Part shown: positions 50,717 through 59,670 of the stretch, in pieces | How positions within the stretch are numbered: position 1 is the first letter of the stretch | How the letters are laid out: every line of letters starts with the position of its first letter | Source of the DNA: an uncultured Acetatifactor sp. | GTDB lineage: Bacteria; Bacillota; Clostridia; Lachnospirales; Lachnospiraceae | DNA length: 64,000 nucleotides | NCBI GenBank assembly: GCA_947625255.1 | Contig: CANQNT010000010.1 | Span: forward strand, 1 to 64,000 | Direction: 5' to 3' | The notes under the pieces: model-generated | What the model was told of the DNA's origin: nothing | What the model saw: only the letters and a program-made list of their open reading frames with translations | Databases searched by the model: none | Made by a program: the position numbers and the translations under genes

Positions 50717-51672
50717 TGAAAGAGGGTAAGAAGAAATTTAAATTGACTCTTCATCAGAGAAACTCCCTGAAAGGTCTGGTGTTCGTCGCTCCCTTTATCG
50801 TCGGTGTGTGCGCGTTCTTCATATTCCCGATTTATATGTCCCTGCGGCTGAGCGTCGGTAAGAGCGTGGCCATCGTCGGGATGAAGGTGAGCGGCTGGAC
50901 TCTGGAGCATTTCATTCGGGCGTTCGTGGTGGATATCGAATTCCTGCCGACCTTTGGCACGGCGGTGCAGCAGACGCTGACCCAGTTCCCGTTAACCATC
51001 GTCCTGTCCCTGATCATCGCGGTTCTCCTGAATCGTGATATCAAGTGCAGAGGCCTGTTCCGTGTCATCTTCTTCATTCCGTTCCTTTTAGGAAGCGGTG
51101 AAGTAATGCAGCAGCTGATCAATCAGGGCGTTGACCGCGCGGTGCTGAACATCATGGACGGCCGGCTGATCCCGTACAATGTTTTAAGCTACTTCGGCGA
51201 CACGATCATGGATGTGGTGCAGACGGTATTGGGCGTGCTGGTAACGGTGCTTTGGAACAGCGGCGTGCAGATCCTGTTGTTCCTGTCCGGTTTGCAGAGT
51301 ATTTCCCCTTCCCTTTACGAAGCGGCCAAGATCGACGGCGCGACGGAGTGGGAGTTGTTCTGGAAGGTTACCGTACCGATGATTTCCCCGATGTTGCTCT
51401 TAAACATCGTTTACACCCTGGTGAACTCTTTCACCAATATCAGCAATCCTTTGCTGACCTACATTCAGACCTACGGCTTTACCAACGCGCAGTTCTCTTA
51501 CGCGGCTGCCCTGGGTTGGATCTATTTCGCCTTTATCGGCGTTCTGGTAGCTATTGTATTTGCAGTGATGCAGAAGTATATGCATACGAGTGAAGTAGAG
51601 GAGGTAAAGAAACGTGAGCACAAGCACAGAGTATTCACAATCGAAAAAGCGCCCAAGCGCACTTTCGACTAA
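50716..51672 (+). CDS. ABC transporter permease (LplB-like)
   Basis: The 318-residue permease has six helices and the EAA loop LYEAAKIDGATEWELFWKVT near residue 199-218. It resembles LplB/YteP-type permeases used for pectic and other complex oligosaccharides. It overlaps the DUF5696 stop by one base and the next gene by 59 bases. Confidence 0.91.
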   Translation: MKEGKKKFKLTLHQRNSLKGLVFVAPFIVGVCAFFIFPIYMSLRLSVGKSVAIVGMKVSGWTLEHFIRAFVVDIEFLPTFGTAVQQTLTQFPLTIVLSLIIAVLLNRDIKCRGLFRVIFFIPFLLGSGEVMQQLINQGVDRAVLNIMDGRLIPYNVLSYFGDTIMDVVQTVLGVLVTVLWNSGVQILLFLSGLQSISPSLYEAAKIDGATEWELFWKVTVPMISPMLLLNIVYTLVNSFTNISNPLLTYIQTYGFTNAQFSYAAALGWIYFAFIGVLVAIVFAVMQKYMHTSEVEEVKKREHKHRVFTIEKAPKRTFD

Positions 51673-52627
51673 TTTGCAGCTTCGTTGGAGCCTGGCAAAG
51701 AGAAAATATGCAAATGTGTCCGGCGTAAAGCACATCCTTGTGAGGGTGGTCATGTATCTGCTGGTTATCGGACTCGCTTTCGTGTTCCTTTATCCGTTCC
51801 TTTACATGATCACGACGTCTCTGATGACGAACGCGGACTTGAACAGCACCTCCGTACATTGGATTCCGTCGGAGTTAAAGTTTGAGAACTTCGCGATCGC
51901 AATAGACATCATGAAGATGAAGCGGTATGCGATCAACTCCTTTACGGTGACGATCATTGCCACCTTTGGACATGTCGTCGCATGCTCTTTCATCGGATAT
52001 GGTTTTGCAAGGTACAATTTCCCGCTGAAAAAGATCCTGTTTGCCTGCGTGATGCTGTCTTTCATCGTGCCGACACAGACCATTATCATTCCGTTGTACC
52101 TGACCTATAACCAGCTGAACTGGCTGAATACGTTCCTGCCGCTCCTTGTTCCTACGTTCTTCGGCTTCGGACTGAAAGGCGCCCTCTATGTGTTCCTGTT
52201 CCGTCAGTTCTTCCTGACGGTGCCTAAGAGCCTGGAAGAAGCGGCGAGAATCGACGGCTGCGGATTTATGATGACCTACTGGCGGATCGTGTTCCCGCTG
52301 GCCAAGGCGACCATCGTGGTGGCCATGGTGCTGTCGGTGGTATGGCATTGGAACGACTTCTATGAGTCGGGAATTTATGTCAGCAGTCCTCTTTTGTCAT
52401 TCCTGCCTCCCAGACTGGGGACCATTATCGAGGCTGCCAGCGCCCTGCCCGAACAGCAGCAGGAGCTGCTGCGGAACCTGGGTCTGCAGGACGGCGAGGA
52501 TACCCTGAACAACGCCGTCGTTATGGCGGGCGCCTTAATCATCAGCTCGCCCGTGCTTGTCTTCTTCGCCTTTGCGCAGAGACAGTTCATGCAGGGTATT
52601 GAAAGGTCTGGAATCACAGGTGAGTAA
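51614..52627 (+). CDS. ABC transporter permease (LplC/MalG-like)
   Basis: The 337-residue permease begins with a GTG at 51614, 9 bases after GAGGAGG that lies inside the preceding gene, so the 59-base overlap is probably real. It has a basic N-terminus, six helices and the EAA loop SLEEAARIDGCGFMMTYWRI near residue 206-225. It pairs with the preceding permease. Confidence 0.9.
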   Translation: MSTSTEYSQSKKRPSALSTNLQLRWSLAKRKYANVSGVKHILVRVVMYLLVIGLAFVFLYPFLYMITTSLMTNADLNSTSVHWIPSELKFENFAIAIDIMKMKRYAINSFTVTIIATFGHVVACSFIGYGFARYNFPLKKILFACVMLSFIVPTQTIIIPLYLTYNQLNWLNTFLPLLVPTFFGFGLKGALYVFLFRQFFLTVPKSLEEAARIDGCGFMMTYWRIVFPLAKATIVVAMVLSVVWHWNDFYESGIYVSSPLLSFLPPRLGTIIEAASALPEQQQELLRNLGLQDGEDTLNNAVVMAGALIISSPVLVFFAFAQRQFMQGIERSGITGE

Positions 52628-52632
52628 ACTCA

Positions 52633-52676
52633 CCGCGAATAAAATTCGCCATATTTTCTATCCGGTATTTCGCGGA
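52633..52676 (+). promoter_or_regulatory. Intercistronic inverted repeat before the second binding-protein gene
   Basis: CCGCGAA (from 52633) and TTCGCGG (ending near 52676) flank a long A/T-rich loop, with no T-tract. It may be an mRNA-processing or stabilising structure that raises binding-protein levels relative to the permeases. Confidence 0.45.
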
Positions 52677-52752
52677 AAGGGAGGGGCTTTCCCAGAAGTC
52701 CTTCCGTTCCGCTGATCTACATAATAACACTTATCTTTTAAGGAGGTAAAAA

Positions 52753-54462
52753 ATGAAAAAGAAAGCACTAAGCAAAATCCTTGCCGGTATTCTTGCGGCC
52801 GGCATGGTAATTGGACTTGTGGCTTGCGGCGGCGACAGCGGCTCTTCTACACCCAGCAGCAGCTCGACGCCCTCCAGCAGTGCAGAGCCTTCCAGCAGCA
52901 CTCCTGCCGAGAGCACCCCTGCTGAGAGCAGCAGCGAGGAAAGCAGCGCCCCCGCAGAGCCCGAATTGGAAGTGATGAGCATCACCGTTTCACTTCCCAG
53001 CGATGAGCAGCATACCGACGAGGTGGCGGCTTTCGATGATCTTGTAGCAGATATCAACGAGTATACCAAGATGGATGTCACCTGGGAGTGGCTGGAGCAA
53101 GCGACGTACTATGAACAGCTTGGCTTGAGATACACCGCCGGCAACGTAACCGATGTTATGGTTGTCGGTAAGGATGCTTCCTTCACCAAGGCTGCTCAGG
53201 AGGGTCTGTTCTGGGATGTGACCCCGTACATTGATGATTATGACAATCTGGCAACGATTCCTGAGGTTACCCGTCAGGCCGCTAGTGTAAACGGCGTTAT
53301 GTATGGTATCCCTCGTGCCAGAACCCTGGCTCGTAGCGGTTTCGGCTATCGTCTTGACTGGCTGAACAACCTTGGTCTCAAGGCGCCTACGACTTGGGAA
53401 GAGTTCTCGGATATGCTGTATGCGTTCACCTACAACGATCCTGACCAGAACGGCCAGAACGATACCGTAGGCCTTGGCCTTGACCAGTGGGACGGCGAAT
53501 GGCAGGTTATGATGATGTGGTTCAACGTACCCGATACCTGGGGTCTTGATGATGACGGCAATCTGATTCACTACAGCCAGACCGAAGAGTACAAGACCGC
53601 TCTGAAAGCGTTCCGTGAGCTGTATCAGCAGGGCGTGATCAACAATGGTTCCAATGGTATTCCTGATTTCCTTGATGAGACTATGACTCCTGGTTCTGCT
53701 CGTAACACCTTGCTGAGAACCGGTCTTGCCGGCGCCGGCATCCAGGTTCTGGATGATCTGCGTAAGGTTCAGACCTACTTCGAGGAGCAGGGTCTGTACG
53801 GCCAGAGCGCCGATCGTTCCGCGGCAGGCGAGGATCCCGCTTTCACGCTGGGTAACTGGCTTGAGACCGGTACCGGCCCTCACGCACTGCAGAACAACGG
53901 CGGTATGAACAACATGATCGCTATCTCTACCGTAAACATCAAGACCGAAGATCAGCTGAAGAGAGTTCTTCAGTTCCTGAACGATCTGAATGATGGTGAG
54001 GTTCTGAACCTGATCGAGTATGGTTGGGAAGGCCTGACCTGGGATATCGATGAGAACGGATATCTGGCTCTGAGAGATGAGTACGATCCTTATGTTACCA
54101 CCAGAAACTACAACAATGGCTTTAACCAGATTCTTGCTTATTTCACCGCTCCGGAGAATGCAAGACCTGTAACCACCGCTCCCGCTTCTACTCCGATCAC
54201 TCGTTTGGAGCAGCAGCTGTATGAAGAGGGTAAGTCCTTTACCACTTTGAACTATGGTTTGGCTTATACCGCTCCCATGCAGGAGAGCGAGGCGGAGACC
54301 ATCACCTCTCTGAGCACCAACCTGAATGAGGCACAGCGTCAGTACATCAAGGGCGAGATCGATGACACCGGTCTGGATGCTGCTCTTGAGACCTGGAGAA
54401 ATGCGGGCGGCGACAGATGGACGGACGAGATGAACGAGCTGTATCATGCAGCCGGCAACTAA
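52753..54462 (+). CDS. Lipoprotein extracellular solute-binding protein (LplA/YtcQ-like)
   Basis: The 569-residue protein has a lipoprotein signal (GILAAGMVIGLVACGGDSG, lipidated Cys near residue 24). A Ser/Pro/Glu-rich spacer of about 45 residues and a binding domain with PELEVMSITVSLPSDEQHTD at the start, DWLNNLGLKAPTTWEEFSDM and DPDQNGQNDTVGLGLD follow. The last matches LplA-family calcium-loop segments. It belongs with the second permease pair. AAGGAGGT precedes the ATG and a terminator follows. Confidence 0.93.
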   Translation: MKKKALSKILAGILAAGMVIGLVACGGDSGSSTPSSSSTPSSSAEPSSSTPAESTPAESSSEESSAPAEPELEVMSITVSLPSDEQHTDEVAAFDDLVADINEYTKMDVTWEWLEQATYYEQLGLRYTAGNVTDVMVVGKDASFTKAAQEGLFWDVTPYIDDYDNLATIPEVTRQAASVNGVMYGIPRARTLARSGFGYRLDWLNNLGLKAPTTWEEFSDMLYAFTYNDPDQNGQNDTVGLGLDQWDGEWQVMMMWFNVPDTWGLDDDGNLIHYSQTEEYKTALKAFRELYQQGVINNGSNGIPDFLDETMTPGSARNTLLRTGLAGAGIQVLDDLRKVQTYFEEQGLYGQSADRSAAGEDPAFTLGNWLETGTGPHALQNNGGMNNMIAISTVNIKTEDQLKRVLQFLNDLNDGEVLNLIEYGWEGLTWDIDENGYLALRDEYDPYVTTRNYNNGFNQILAYFTAPENARPVTTAPASTPITRLEQQLYEEGKSFTTLNYGLAYTAPMQESEAETITSLSTNLNEAQRQYIKGEIDDTGLDAALETWRNAGGDRWTDEMNELYHAAGN

Positions 54463-54530
54463 GTCTCGCTTGTAGGATGATGGGATTTTGGAAAGCCTGA
54501 AACAGACTTTCGCCTAAAAGCAAAGAATGG

Positions 54531-54569
54531 AGACGCCCCAAAGGCAATGCGCCCGAGGGGCGTCTTTTT
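54531..54569 (+). terminator. Terminator after the second binding-protein gene
   Basis: AGACGCCCC (54531-54539) pairs with GGGGCGTCT (54557-54565), followed by a T-run. Confidence 0.85.
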
Positions 54570-54591
54570 ATGGGAAAAAAGTGAAGAAAGC

Positions 54592-54620
54592 TTGCAGAAA
54601 GGGGCTTTAGGGTATATAAT
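54592..54620 (+). promoter_or_regulatory. Promoter of the PL11 gene
   Basis: TTGCAG (54592-54597) and TATAAT (54615-54620) are 17 bases apart, after the terminator. The lyase can thus be expressed separately from the transporters. Confidence 0.7.
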
Positions 54621-54684
54621 AAACGCGAAGCAGCTTGTAGTCAGCAGTCGTGCCCTGTCTGGGCAGGGCGGAAAGAAGGCAGGA

Positions 54685-57144
54685 ATGAAAATTTCCATAG
54701 GAGAAATTGGGAAGAAGTCCGTTGTGATACAATGGGACGCCACGGAAGGCGCGGATCATTACGAGGTATATTGGTCTGATACTTGTACGCCGGACATGAA
54801 TTATAAGAAGGTAGGCAGTGTGAAAGAGTGTGCTTACACGCTTCATAAGTCCACCCATATTCCGCAGTATCTGTATGTGGAGGCTTATCAGGGGGAGCAG
54901 AAGCTTGGAAGGAGCGAGCTTTTCAAAACCCCGGTGTTTTATCGGCAAAACGAGCAGTTGGAAAAATTAAACAGAGGTCTGATCGCGGTGAGCACGTCGG
55001 AGGGTATTTTTCTGGGATGGAGAATGATGCTGGACGAAGTGAGCGGTTACAGCCGGACCGGAATGACGGGGGCGGATTATGTGGTGCTGCGCAATGGAGA
55101 ACGGATTGCGCTGGTGACCGACAGCACCAATTACATCGATAAGGACGGAAAGCCCCAAGACGAATATCAGGTGGCTGCCTGTGCTCCCGCTGGGGAGGAA
55201 GTCTGCCCTGAGGGCGCGAGGCTGTCGGAGGAACCATGTGCTCCGGTAAAGGCCTGGGAAAGCGGGACCAATTATTTGGAGATTCCGCTGCGGGTACCGG
55301 CGGGCGGTGTGACGCCGGCGGGACAGGAATATACATACTCCGCCAACGATATGAGCGTGGGGGATGTGGACGGAGACGGAGAATATGAGTATTTTGTAAA
55401 ATGGGATCCCTCCAATTCCCATGACGTGTCTCACAAGGGATATACCGGCAACTGCTATATCGACTGCTATAAGCTGGACGGCAGACTTTTGTGGCGTCTG
55501 GATATGGGCGTGAATATTCGTGCGGGCGCGCATTATACCCAGTTCATCGTCTATGATTTTGATGGGGATGGCAAGGCGGAGATGTCCGTAAAGACGGCGC
55601 CCGGCACGAAGATGACCATTTATGATGAGAACGGAAACATTGCCAGTGAGAAGTATATTACGATGCCGGAGGCGGATCTGGCCGCGGGCTATGGAAACGA
55701 GGACAATTATGTCTGCAGTGCCCGGGATTATTATGAGTCTTTGGTGGAGCTGTTCAAGGGCTGGCAGAATCATCGCGAGGTTGCGGCGGGGCATTGGCCT
55801 GCCACATTGGAAGAGTGCTTTGGTATCGACAGGCAGTATTCCTACCCCCTGTCTGACGAGGATGCCAGAAAACTGGTGGATTATTTTATGGATGTTTTCG
55901 CGCCTATGCGGAGTCCCAAGAATCAGCTGCGTGATTTCGAAGGCTTCATTCTGAAAGGGCCGGAATACTTAACCATGTGGGCCGGTGACGGCAGGGAACT
56001 GGAGACCATTCCTTTCCCGGTATTAAGGGAAGACGATGGCTTGTTATGGGGTGACTACGAGTGGAATCGTATTGAGCCGGGCAACCGCGTGGACAGATTC
56101 TTGTCCGGCGTGGCGTACCTGGATGGAGAGCGGCCTTATCTGCTGATCTGCAGAGGTTATTATACCAGAGCCACTATTACGGCTTATGATTTCTTTGAGG
56201 GCAAGCATCGGGAATATTTCCGGGTAGACAGCGGTTATGTGCACATGTCCAATCCCTTTTGCAGAACGGATCATTCCGACAGGTGCGGAACAGATCCCGT
56301 TTATGGATGCATTGCCGGTCAGGGTAACCATAGTCTTTCCACGGCGGATGTGGACGGAGACGGATGCCAGGAGATCATTTATGGCGCGGCGACCATTGAT
56401 CATGACGGAAGCGTGTTGTATTCCACGGCGGCTCCCATGGCGGACGGACGGATTGTGAAGCTGGGACATGGGGATTCCATGCATGTGGCGAAGATCGATC
56501 CGGATCGCCCGGGACTGCAGATTTTTAATGTGTTTGAAGAGGGAAAGAGCGTGCCTTATGGCTATGCCCTGCGCGATGGCGAGACCGGAGAAGTGATTTT
56601 CGGAGAGCCCGCGGACAGAGATCTGGGAAGGTGTATGATCGGCAAGGTGAACCCGAATGTGCGGGGGCTGCAGGCCTGGGTTCTGCAGATGATGGACTGC
56701 AGGGGCAATGTCCTGCCGGATAAGATGCTGGGGACCAATGCCAGCATTCGGTGGGCCGCTGACTTGTCCACTCAGGTGACAGACGGTGTGGACTATGTGC
56801 ATGGCAGGCATATTGGTCTTGTGGGAGATAATACCCATGGCATCATGCTGGTGCCGGAGGATTCCTCCACGAACAATGGAACCAAAGGAAATCCTTGCCT
56901 GGTGGCGGATCTGTTCGGTGATTTCCGGGAAGAACTTGTACTGCGCACCCAGGACAGCCGCGCGATTCGAATTTATACCAATACGGAACTGACGGCTCAT
57001 AAGCTGTTTACGCTGATGCACGATACCATGTATCGGACGGGTATCGCCTGGCAGAATAACTGCTATAACCAGCCTTGCTATACGAAGTTCTATTATGCGA
57101 GCGACATGGATTTCAAAGACGTGCTGCCGCAGCTAAATCAATAG
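54685..57144 (+). CDS. Rhamnogalacturonan lyase, PL11 family
   Basis: The 820-residue protein begins with a fibronectin-III-like domain (about 1-85) and continues as a PL11 beta-propeller. Typical segments are YSANDMSVGDVDGDGEYEYF, VKWDPSNSHDVSHKGYTGN, FDGDGKAEMSVKTAPGTK, DVDGDGCQEIIYGAATIDHD and ADLFGDFREELVLRTQDSRA, rich in Ca-binding DxDGD loops. PL11 enzymes cleave the rhamnose-galacturonate backbone of pectin by beta-elimination. No signal peptide is present, as in the intracellular exolyase YesX. ATG 54685 is chosen because the longer frame (from 54547) would cross the terminator and promoter. Confidence 0.9.
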   Translation: MKISIGEIGKKSVVIQWDATEGADHYEVYWSDTCTPDMNYKKVGSVKECAYTLHKSTHIPQYLYVEAYQGEQKLGRSELFKTPVFYRQNEQLEKLNRGLIAVSTSEGIFLGWRMMLDEVSGYSRTGMTGADYVVLRNGERIALVTDSTNYIDKDGKPQDEYQVAACAPAGEEVCPEGARLSEEPCAPVKAWESGTNYLEIPLRVPAGGVTPAGQEYTYSANDMSVGDVDGDGEYEYFVKWDPSNSHDVSHKGYTGNCYIDCYKLDGRLLWRLDMGVNIRAGAHYTQFIVYDFDGDGKAEMSVKTAPGTKMTIYDENGNIASEKYITMPEADLAAGYGNEDNYVCSARDYYESLVELFKGWQNHREVAAGHWPATLEECFGIDRQYSYPLSDEDARKLVDYFMDVFAPMRSPKNQLRDFEGFILKGPEYLTMWAGDGRELETIPFPVLREDDGLLWGDYEWNRIEPGNRVDRFLSGVAYLDGERPYLLICRGYYTRATITAYDFFEGKHREYFRVDSGYVHMSNPFCRTDHSDRCGTDPVYGCIAGQGNHSLSTADVDGDGCQEIIYGAATIDHDGSVLYSTAAPMADGRIVKLGHGDSMHVAKIDPDRPGLQIFNVFEEGKSVPYGYALRDGETGEVIFGEPADRDLGRCMIGKVNPNVRGLQAWVLQMMDCRGNVLPDKMLGTNASIRWAADLSTQVTDGVDYVHGRHIGLVGDNTHGIMLVPEDSSTNNGTKGNPCLVADLFGDFREELVLRTQDSRAIRIYTNTELTAHKLFTLMHDTMYRTGIAWQNNCYNQPCYTKFYYASDMDFKDVLPQLNQ

Positions 57145-57160
57145 GAATGGAAAATCATAA

Positions 57161-58267
57161 ATGCGGACAAAATTGTTCATGATAAAGGAAGACGAAAGTT
57201 CTGAAGAGGCCTTGAGGGAGGCCGGAAAATGTCTGCGGGAGGGAGGATTGGTGGCTTTTCCCACTGAGACGGTTTATGGACTGGGCGGAGATGCCATGAA
57301 TCCCTCTTCCGCACGTAAGATTTACGAGGCCAAGGGCAGACCTTCGGACAATCCGCTGATCGTACACATTTACCGATGGGAAGATATTTATGGGGTGGCT
57401 TCCCGGGTCCCCGGGGAAGCCAGAATAATCGCGGATGCTTTTTGGCCGGGTCCTTTGACGATGATTCTGCCCAGGGCGGACTGTGTTCCCAGGGAGACCA
57501 CGGGAGGTTTGGACACCGTGGCTGTCCGGATGCCGTCGCATCCGGCGGCACGGAAGCTGATCGAATACGCGGGCGGCTTTGTGGCCGCGCCCAGCGCCAA
57601 TGCTTCCGGAAAGCCCAGTCCTACCAAGGCGCAGTATGTGCTGGAGGATATGGACGGACGGATTGATATGATCCTGGACGGAGGAGAAGTGGGAATTGGT
57701 CTGGAGTCCACGATCATTGATTTGACGGTGACTCCGCCTCAGATTCTGAGACCCGGTTATGTGACGCGGGAGATGCTGACGGAGACACTGGGCCGGGTGG
57801 AGGTGGATGCCACGATTCTGCGTTCGGACAGCGGACAGGCTCCCAAGGCCCCGGGAATGAAGTATCGCCATTATGCTCCCAAGGGAGAGTTGACCATTGT
57901 CGCCGGACCGATGGATGCGGTAGTGGATTACATTAACCGCCAGGCGGTCATGCAGATGGCAAAAGGGGAAAAGGTCGGCGTGATCGGGACCAGCGAGGCT
58001 TTGCCCCTTTATCGGGCGGATTTGGTAAAAAGTGTGGGCAGCCGCCTGGACGAAGTGGGAATTGGCAAGCGGCTTTATACGATTTTACGGGAGTTTGACG
58101 ATGAGGGCGCAACTTGCATTTATTCAGAAGCTTTTTCCACGGGTGGCTATGGCCAGGCGATCATGAATCGACTGTTAAAGGCTGCCGGACACCGGGTGGT
58201 GACGGTGGGCAGTCAGGGAAAGGTGTCTGAATATGTGTGCCAGATGCCGGACAAGGGATTTGGCTGA
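57161..58267 (+). CDS. ywlC: Threonylcarbamoyl-AMP synthase (Sua5/YwlC)
   Basis: The 368-residue enzyme has the YrdC core (GGLVAFPTETVYGLGGDAMN, AKGRPSDNPLIVHI, MPSHPAARKLIEY, PSANASGKPSPT) in residues 20-210 and the C-terminal Sua5 domain ending near residue 355. It makes threonylcarbamoyl-adenylate for the t6A37 modification of tRNAs. AGGAATGG lies upstream of the ATG. It directly follows the lyase gene but is unrelated in function. Confidence 0.93.
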   Translation: MRTKLFMIKEDESSEEALREAGKCLREGGLVAFPTETVYGLGGDAMNPSSARKIYEAKGRPSDNPLIVHIYRWEDIYGVASRVPGEARIIADAFWPGPLTMILPRADCVPRETTGGLDTVAVRMPSHPAARKLIEYAGGFVAAPSANASGKPSPTKAQYVLEDMDGRIDMILDGGEVGIGLESTIIDLTVTPPQILRPGYVTREMLTETLGRVEVDATILRSDSGQAPKAPGMKYRHYAPKGELTIVAGPMDAVVDYINRQAVMQMAKGEKVGVIGTSEALPLYRADLVKSVGSRLDEVGIGKRLYTILREFDDEGATCIYSEAFSTGGYGQAIMNRLLKAAGHRVVTVGSQGKVSEYVCQMPDKGFG

Positions 58268-58296
58268 TAAATCCGGTAAAACAAAAGGAGATTTTT

Positions 58297-58746
58297 ATGA
58301 TAGGGATTGGAAGCGATCACGGCGGATATGATTTGAAGCAGAGTATTATGGCGCATTTGCGGGAAAAGGGAGTTGCCTTTGAGGATATGGGGTGTTATAG
58401 TAAGGCTTCCTGCGATTATCCGATTTTCGGTCACGAGGTGGCTCGTGCCGTGGCGGAGGGCAGATGCGAGAAAGGAATTGTGATCTGTACCACGGGAATC
58501 GGTATCAGTATAGCGGCCAATAAAGTGCCCGGTGTGCGGTGCGCGCTTTGCGGAGACACTTTTTCCGCCAGGATGACAAGACTGCACAACGACGCCAACG
58601 TGTTGGCATTGGGCGGCGGAATGATTGGGCCGAATTTGGCTGCGGATATCGTGGATACTTTTTTGGACACGGAGTTTTCCGGAGAAGAGAAGCATAGCAG
58701 GAGAATTGGCCTGTTGGAATCAGCGGAAGAAATTGTCAGAAAGTGA
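58297..58746 (+). CDS. rpiB: Ribose-5-phosphate isomerase B (RpiB/LacAB family)
   Basis: The 149-residue protein has IGIGSDHGGYDLKQSI, the catalytic-cysteine region GIVICTTGIGISIAANKVPG and ALGGGMIGPNLAADIVDTFL, all hallmarks of RpiB. It interconverts ribose-5- and ribulose-5-phosphate; LacA/B galactose-6-phosphate isomerases are a near alternative. ATG 58297 follows AAAGGAG by 8 bases, with 20 open codons further upstream ignored. Confidence 0.9.
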   Translation: MIGIGSDHGGYDLKQSIMAHLREKGVAFEDMGCYSKASCDYPIFGHEVARAVAEGRCEKGIVICTTGIGISIAANKVPGVRCALCGDTFSARMTRLHNDANVLALGGGMIGPNLAADIVDTFLDTEFSGEEKHSRRIGLLESAEEIVRK

Positions 58747-58925
58747 TGGATCGGAGCGACGAAGCTGATGGAAAGCAATCGGCATGATCTGTATAGGGCA
58801 TCGGAAAATATCGGCAGGAAACGAAGAAAAAGGGTAAGGAACTAAGAGTAAAGATAAGGAACTGACGCACGGGATGGACACGGGCGCGTTTGAAGCCCGG
58901 GGCACGCCGCAAAGGAGGACAGAAG

Positions 58926-59555
58926 ATGGCAAAGGTATTTATTATGGATCACCCCTTGATACAGCACAAAATCGGTCTGATCAGGAGGAAGGAAACGGGC
59001 ACTAAGGAATTTCGTGAGACGATTAGCGAGATCGCCATGCTGATTTGTTATGAAGCGACCAGAAATTTGAAGCTTACCGACGTGGAGATTGAGACACCGA
59101 TCTGTGCCACGAAGGCGCAGGAATTGAGCGGCAAGAAGATGGCAATCGTTCCCATTCTGCGGGCGGGCCTGGGGATGGTGGATGGTGTCCTGAACCTGAT
59201 TCCGGCGGCTAAAGTGGGACATATTGGTTTGTATCGCGATCCCGCTACCCTGGAACCGGTGGAATACTATTGCAAGCTTCCCGCGGATTGTGCGGAGCGT
59301 GAGGTTTTTGTAGTGGATCCCATGCTGGCTACCGGCGGTTCCTCTGTAGCGGCCATTCAGATGCTTAAGGACAAGGGGTGTAAGAATATTCACTTTATGT
59401 GCATTATTGCGGCACCGGAAGGCATTAAGAGAATGGAAGAGGCGCATCCGGACGTGGATGTTTATGTGGGGGCTCTGGATGAGAAGCTGAATGACCATGG
59501 CTACATCGTACCCGGTCTGGGAGACGCGGGAGACCGTATTTTTGGCACGAAATAA
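58926..59555 (+). CDS. upp: Uracil phosphoribosyltransferase
   Basis: The 209-residue enzyme has [40 protein letters not shown] and the PRPP loop [15 protein letters not shown], with the family C-terminus [14 protein letters not shown]. It makes UMP from uracil and PRPP (pyrimidine salvage). AAAGGAGG lies 7 bases before ATG 58926. The 179-bp gap upstream has AAGGAACT repeats but no gene. Confidence 0.96.
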   Translation: MAKVFIMDHPLIQHKIGLIRRKETGTKEFRETISEIAMLICYEATRNLKLTDVEIETPICATKAQELSGKKMAIVPILRAGLGMVDGVLNLIPAAKVGHIGLYRDPATLEPVEYYCKLPADCAEREVFVVDPMLATGGSSVAAIQMLKDKGCKNIHFMCIIAAPEGIKRMEEAHPDVDVYVGALDEKLNDHGYIVPGLGDAGDRIFGTK

Positions 59556-59670
59556 GAAGCGTAATCGGTATTCGGCGCCTGTTGGCGCAAAGTACCTTTG
59601 CCGATGCCGCATGGTGCGGCGTAATTGGGCAGTCAGTGTGAAATGATCAGAACTATAAGGAGTCAGTGGC

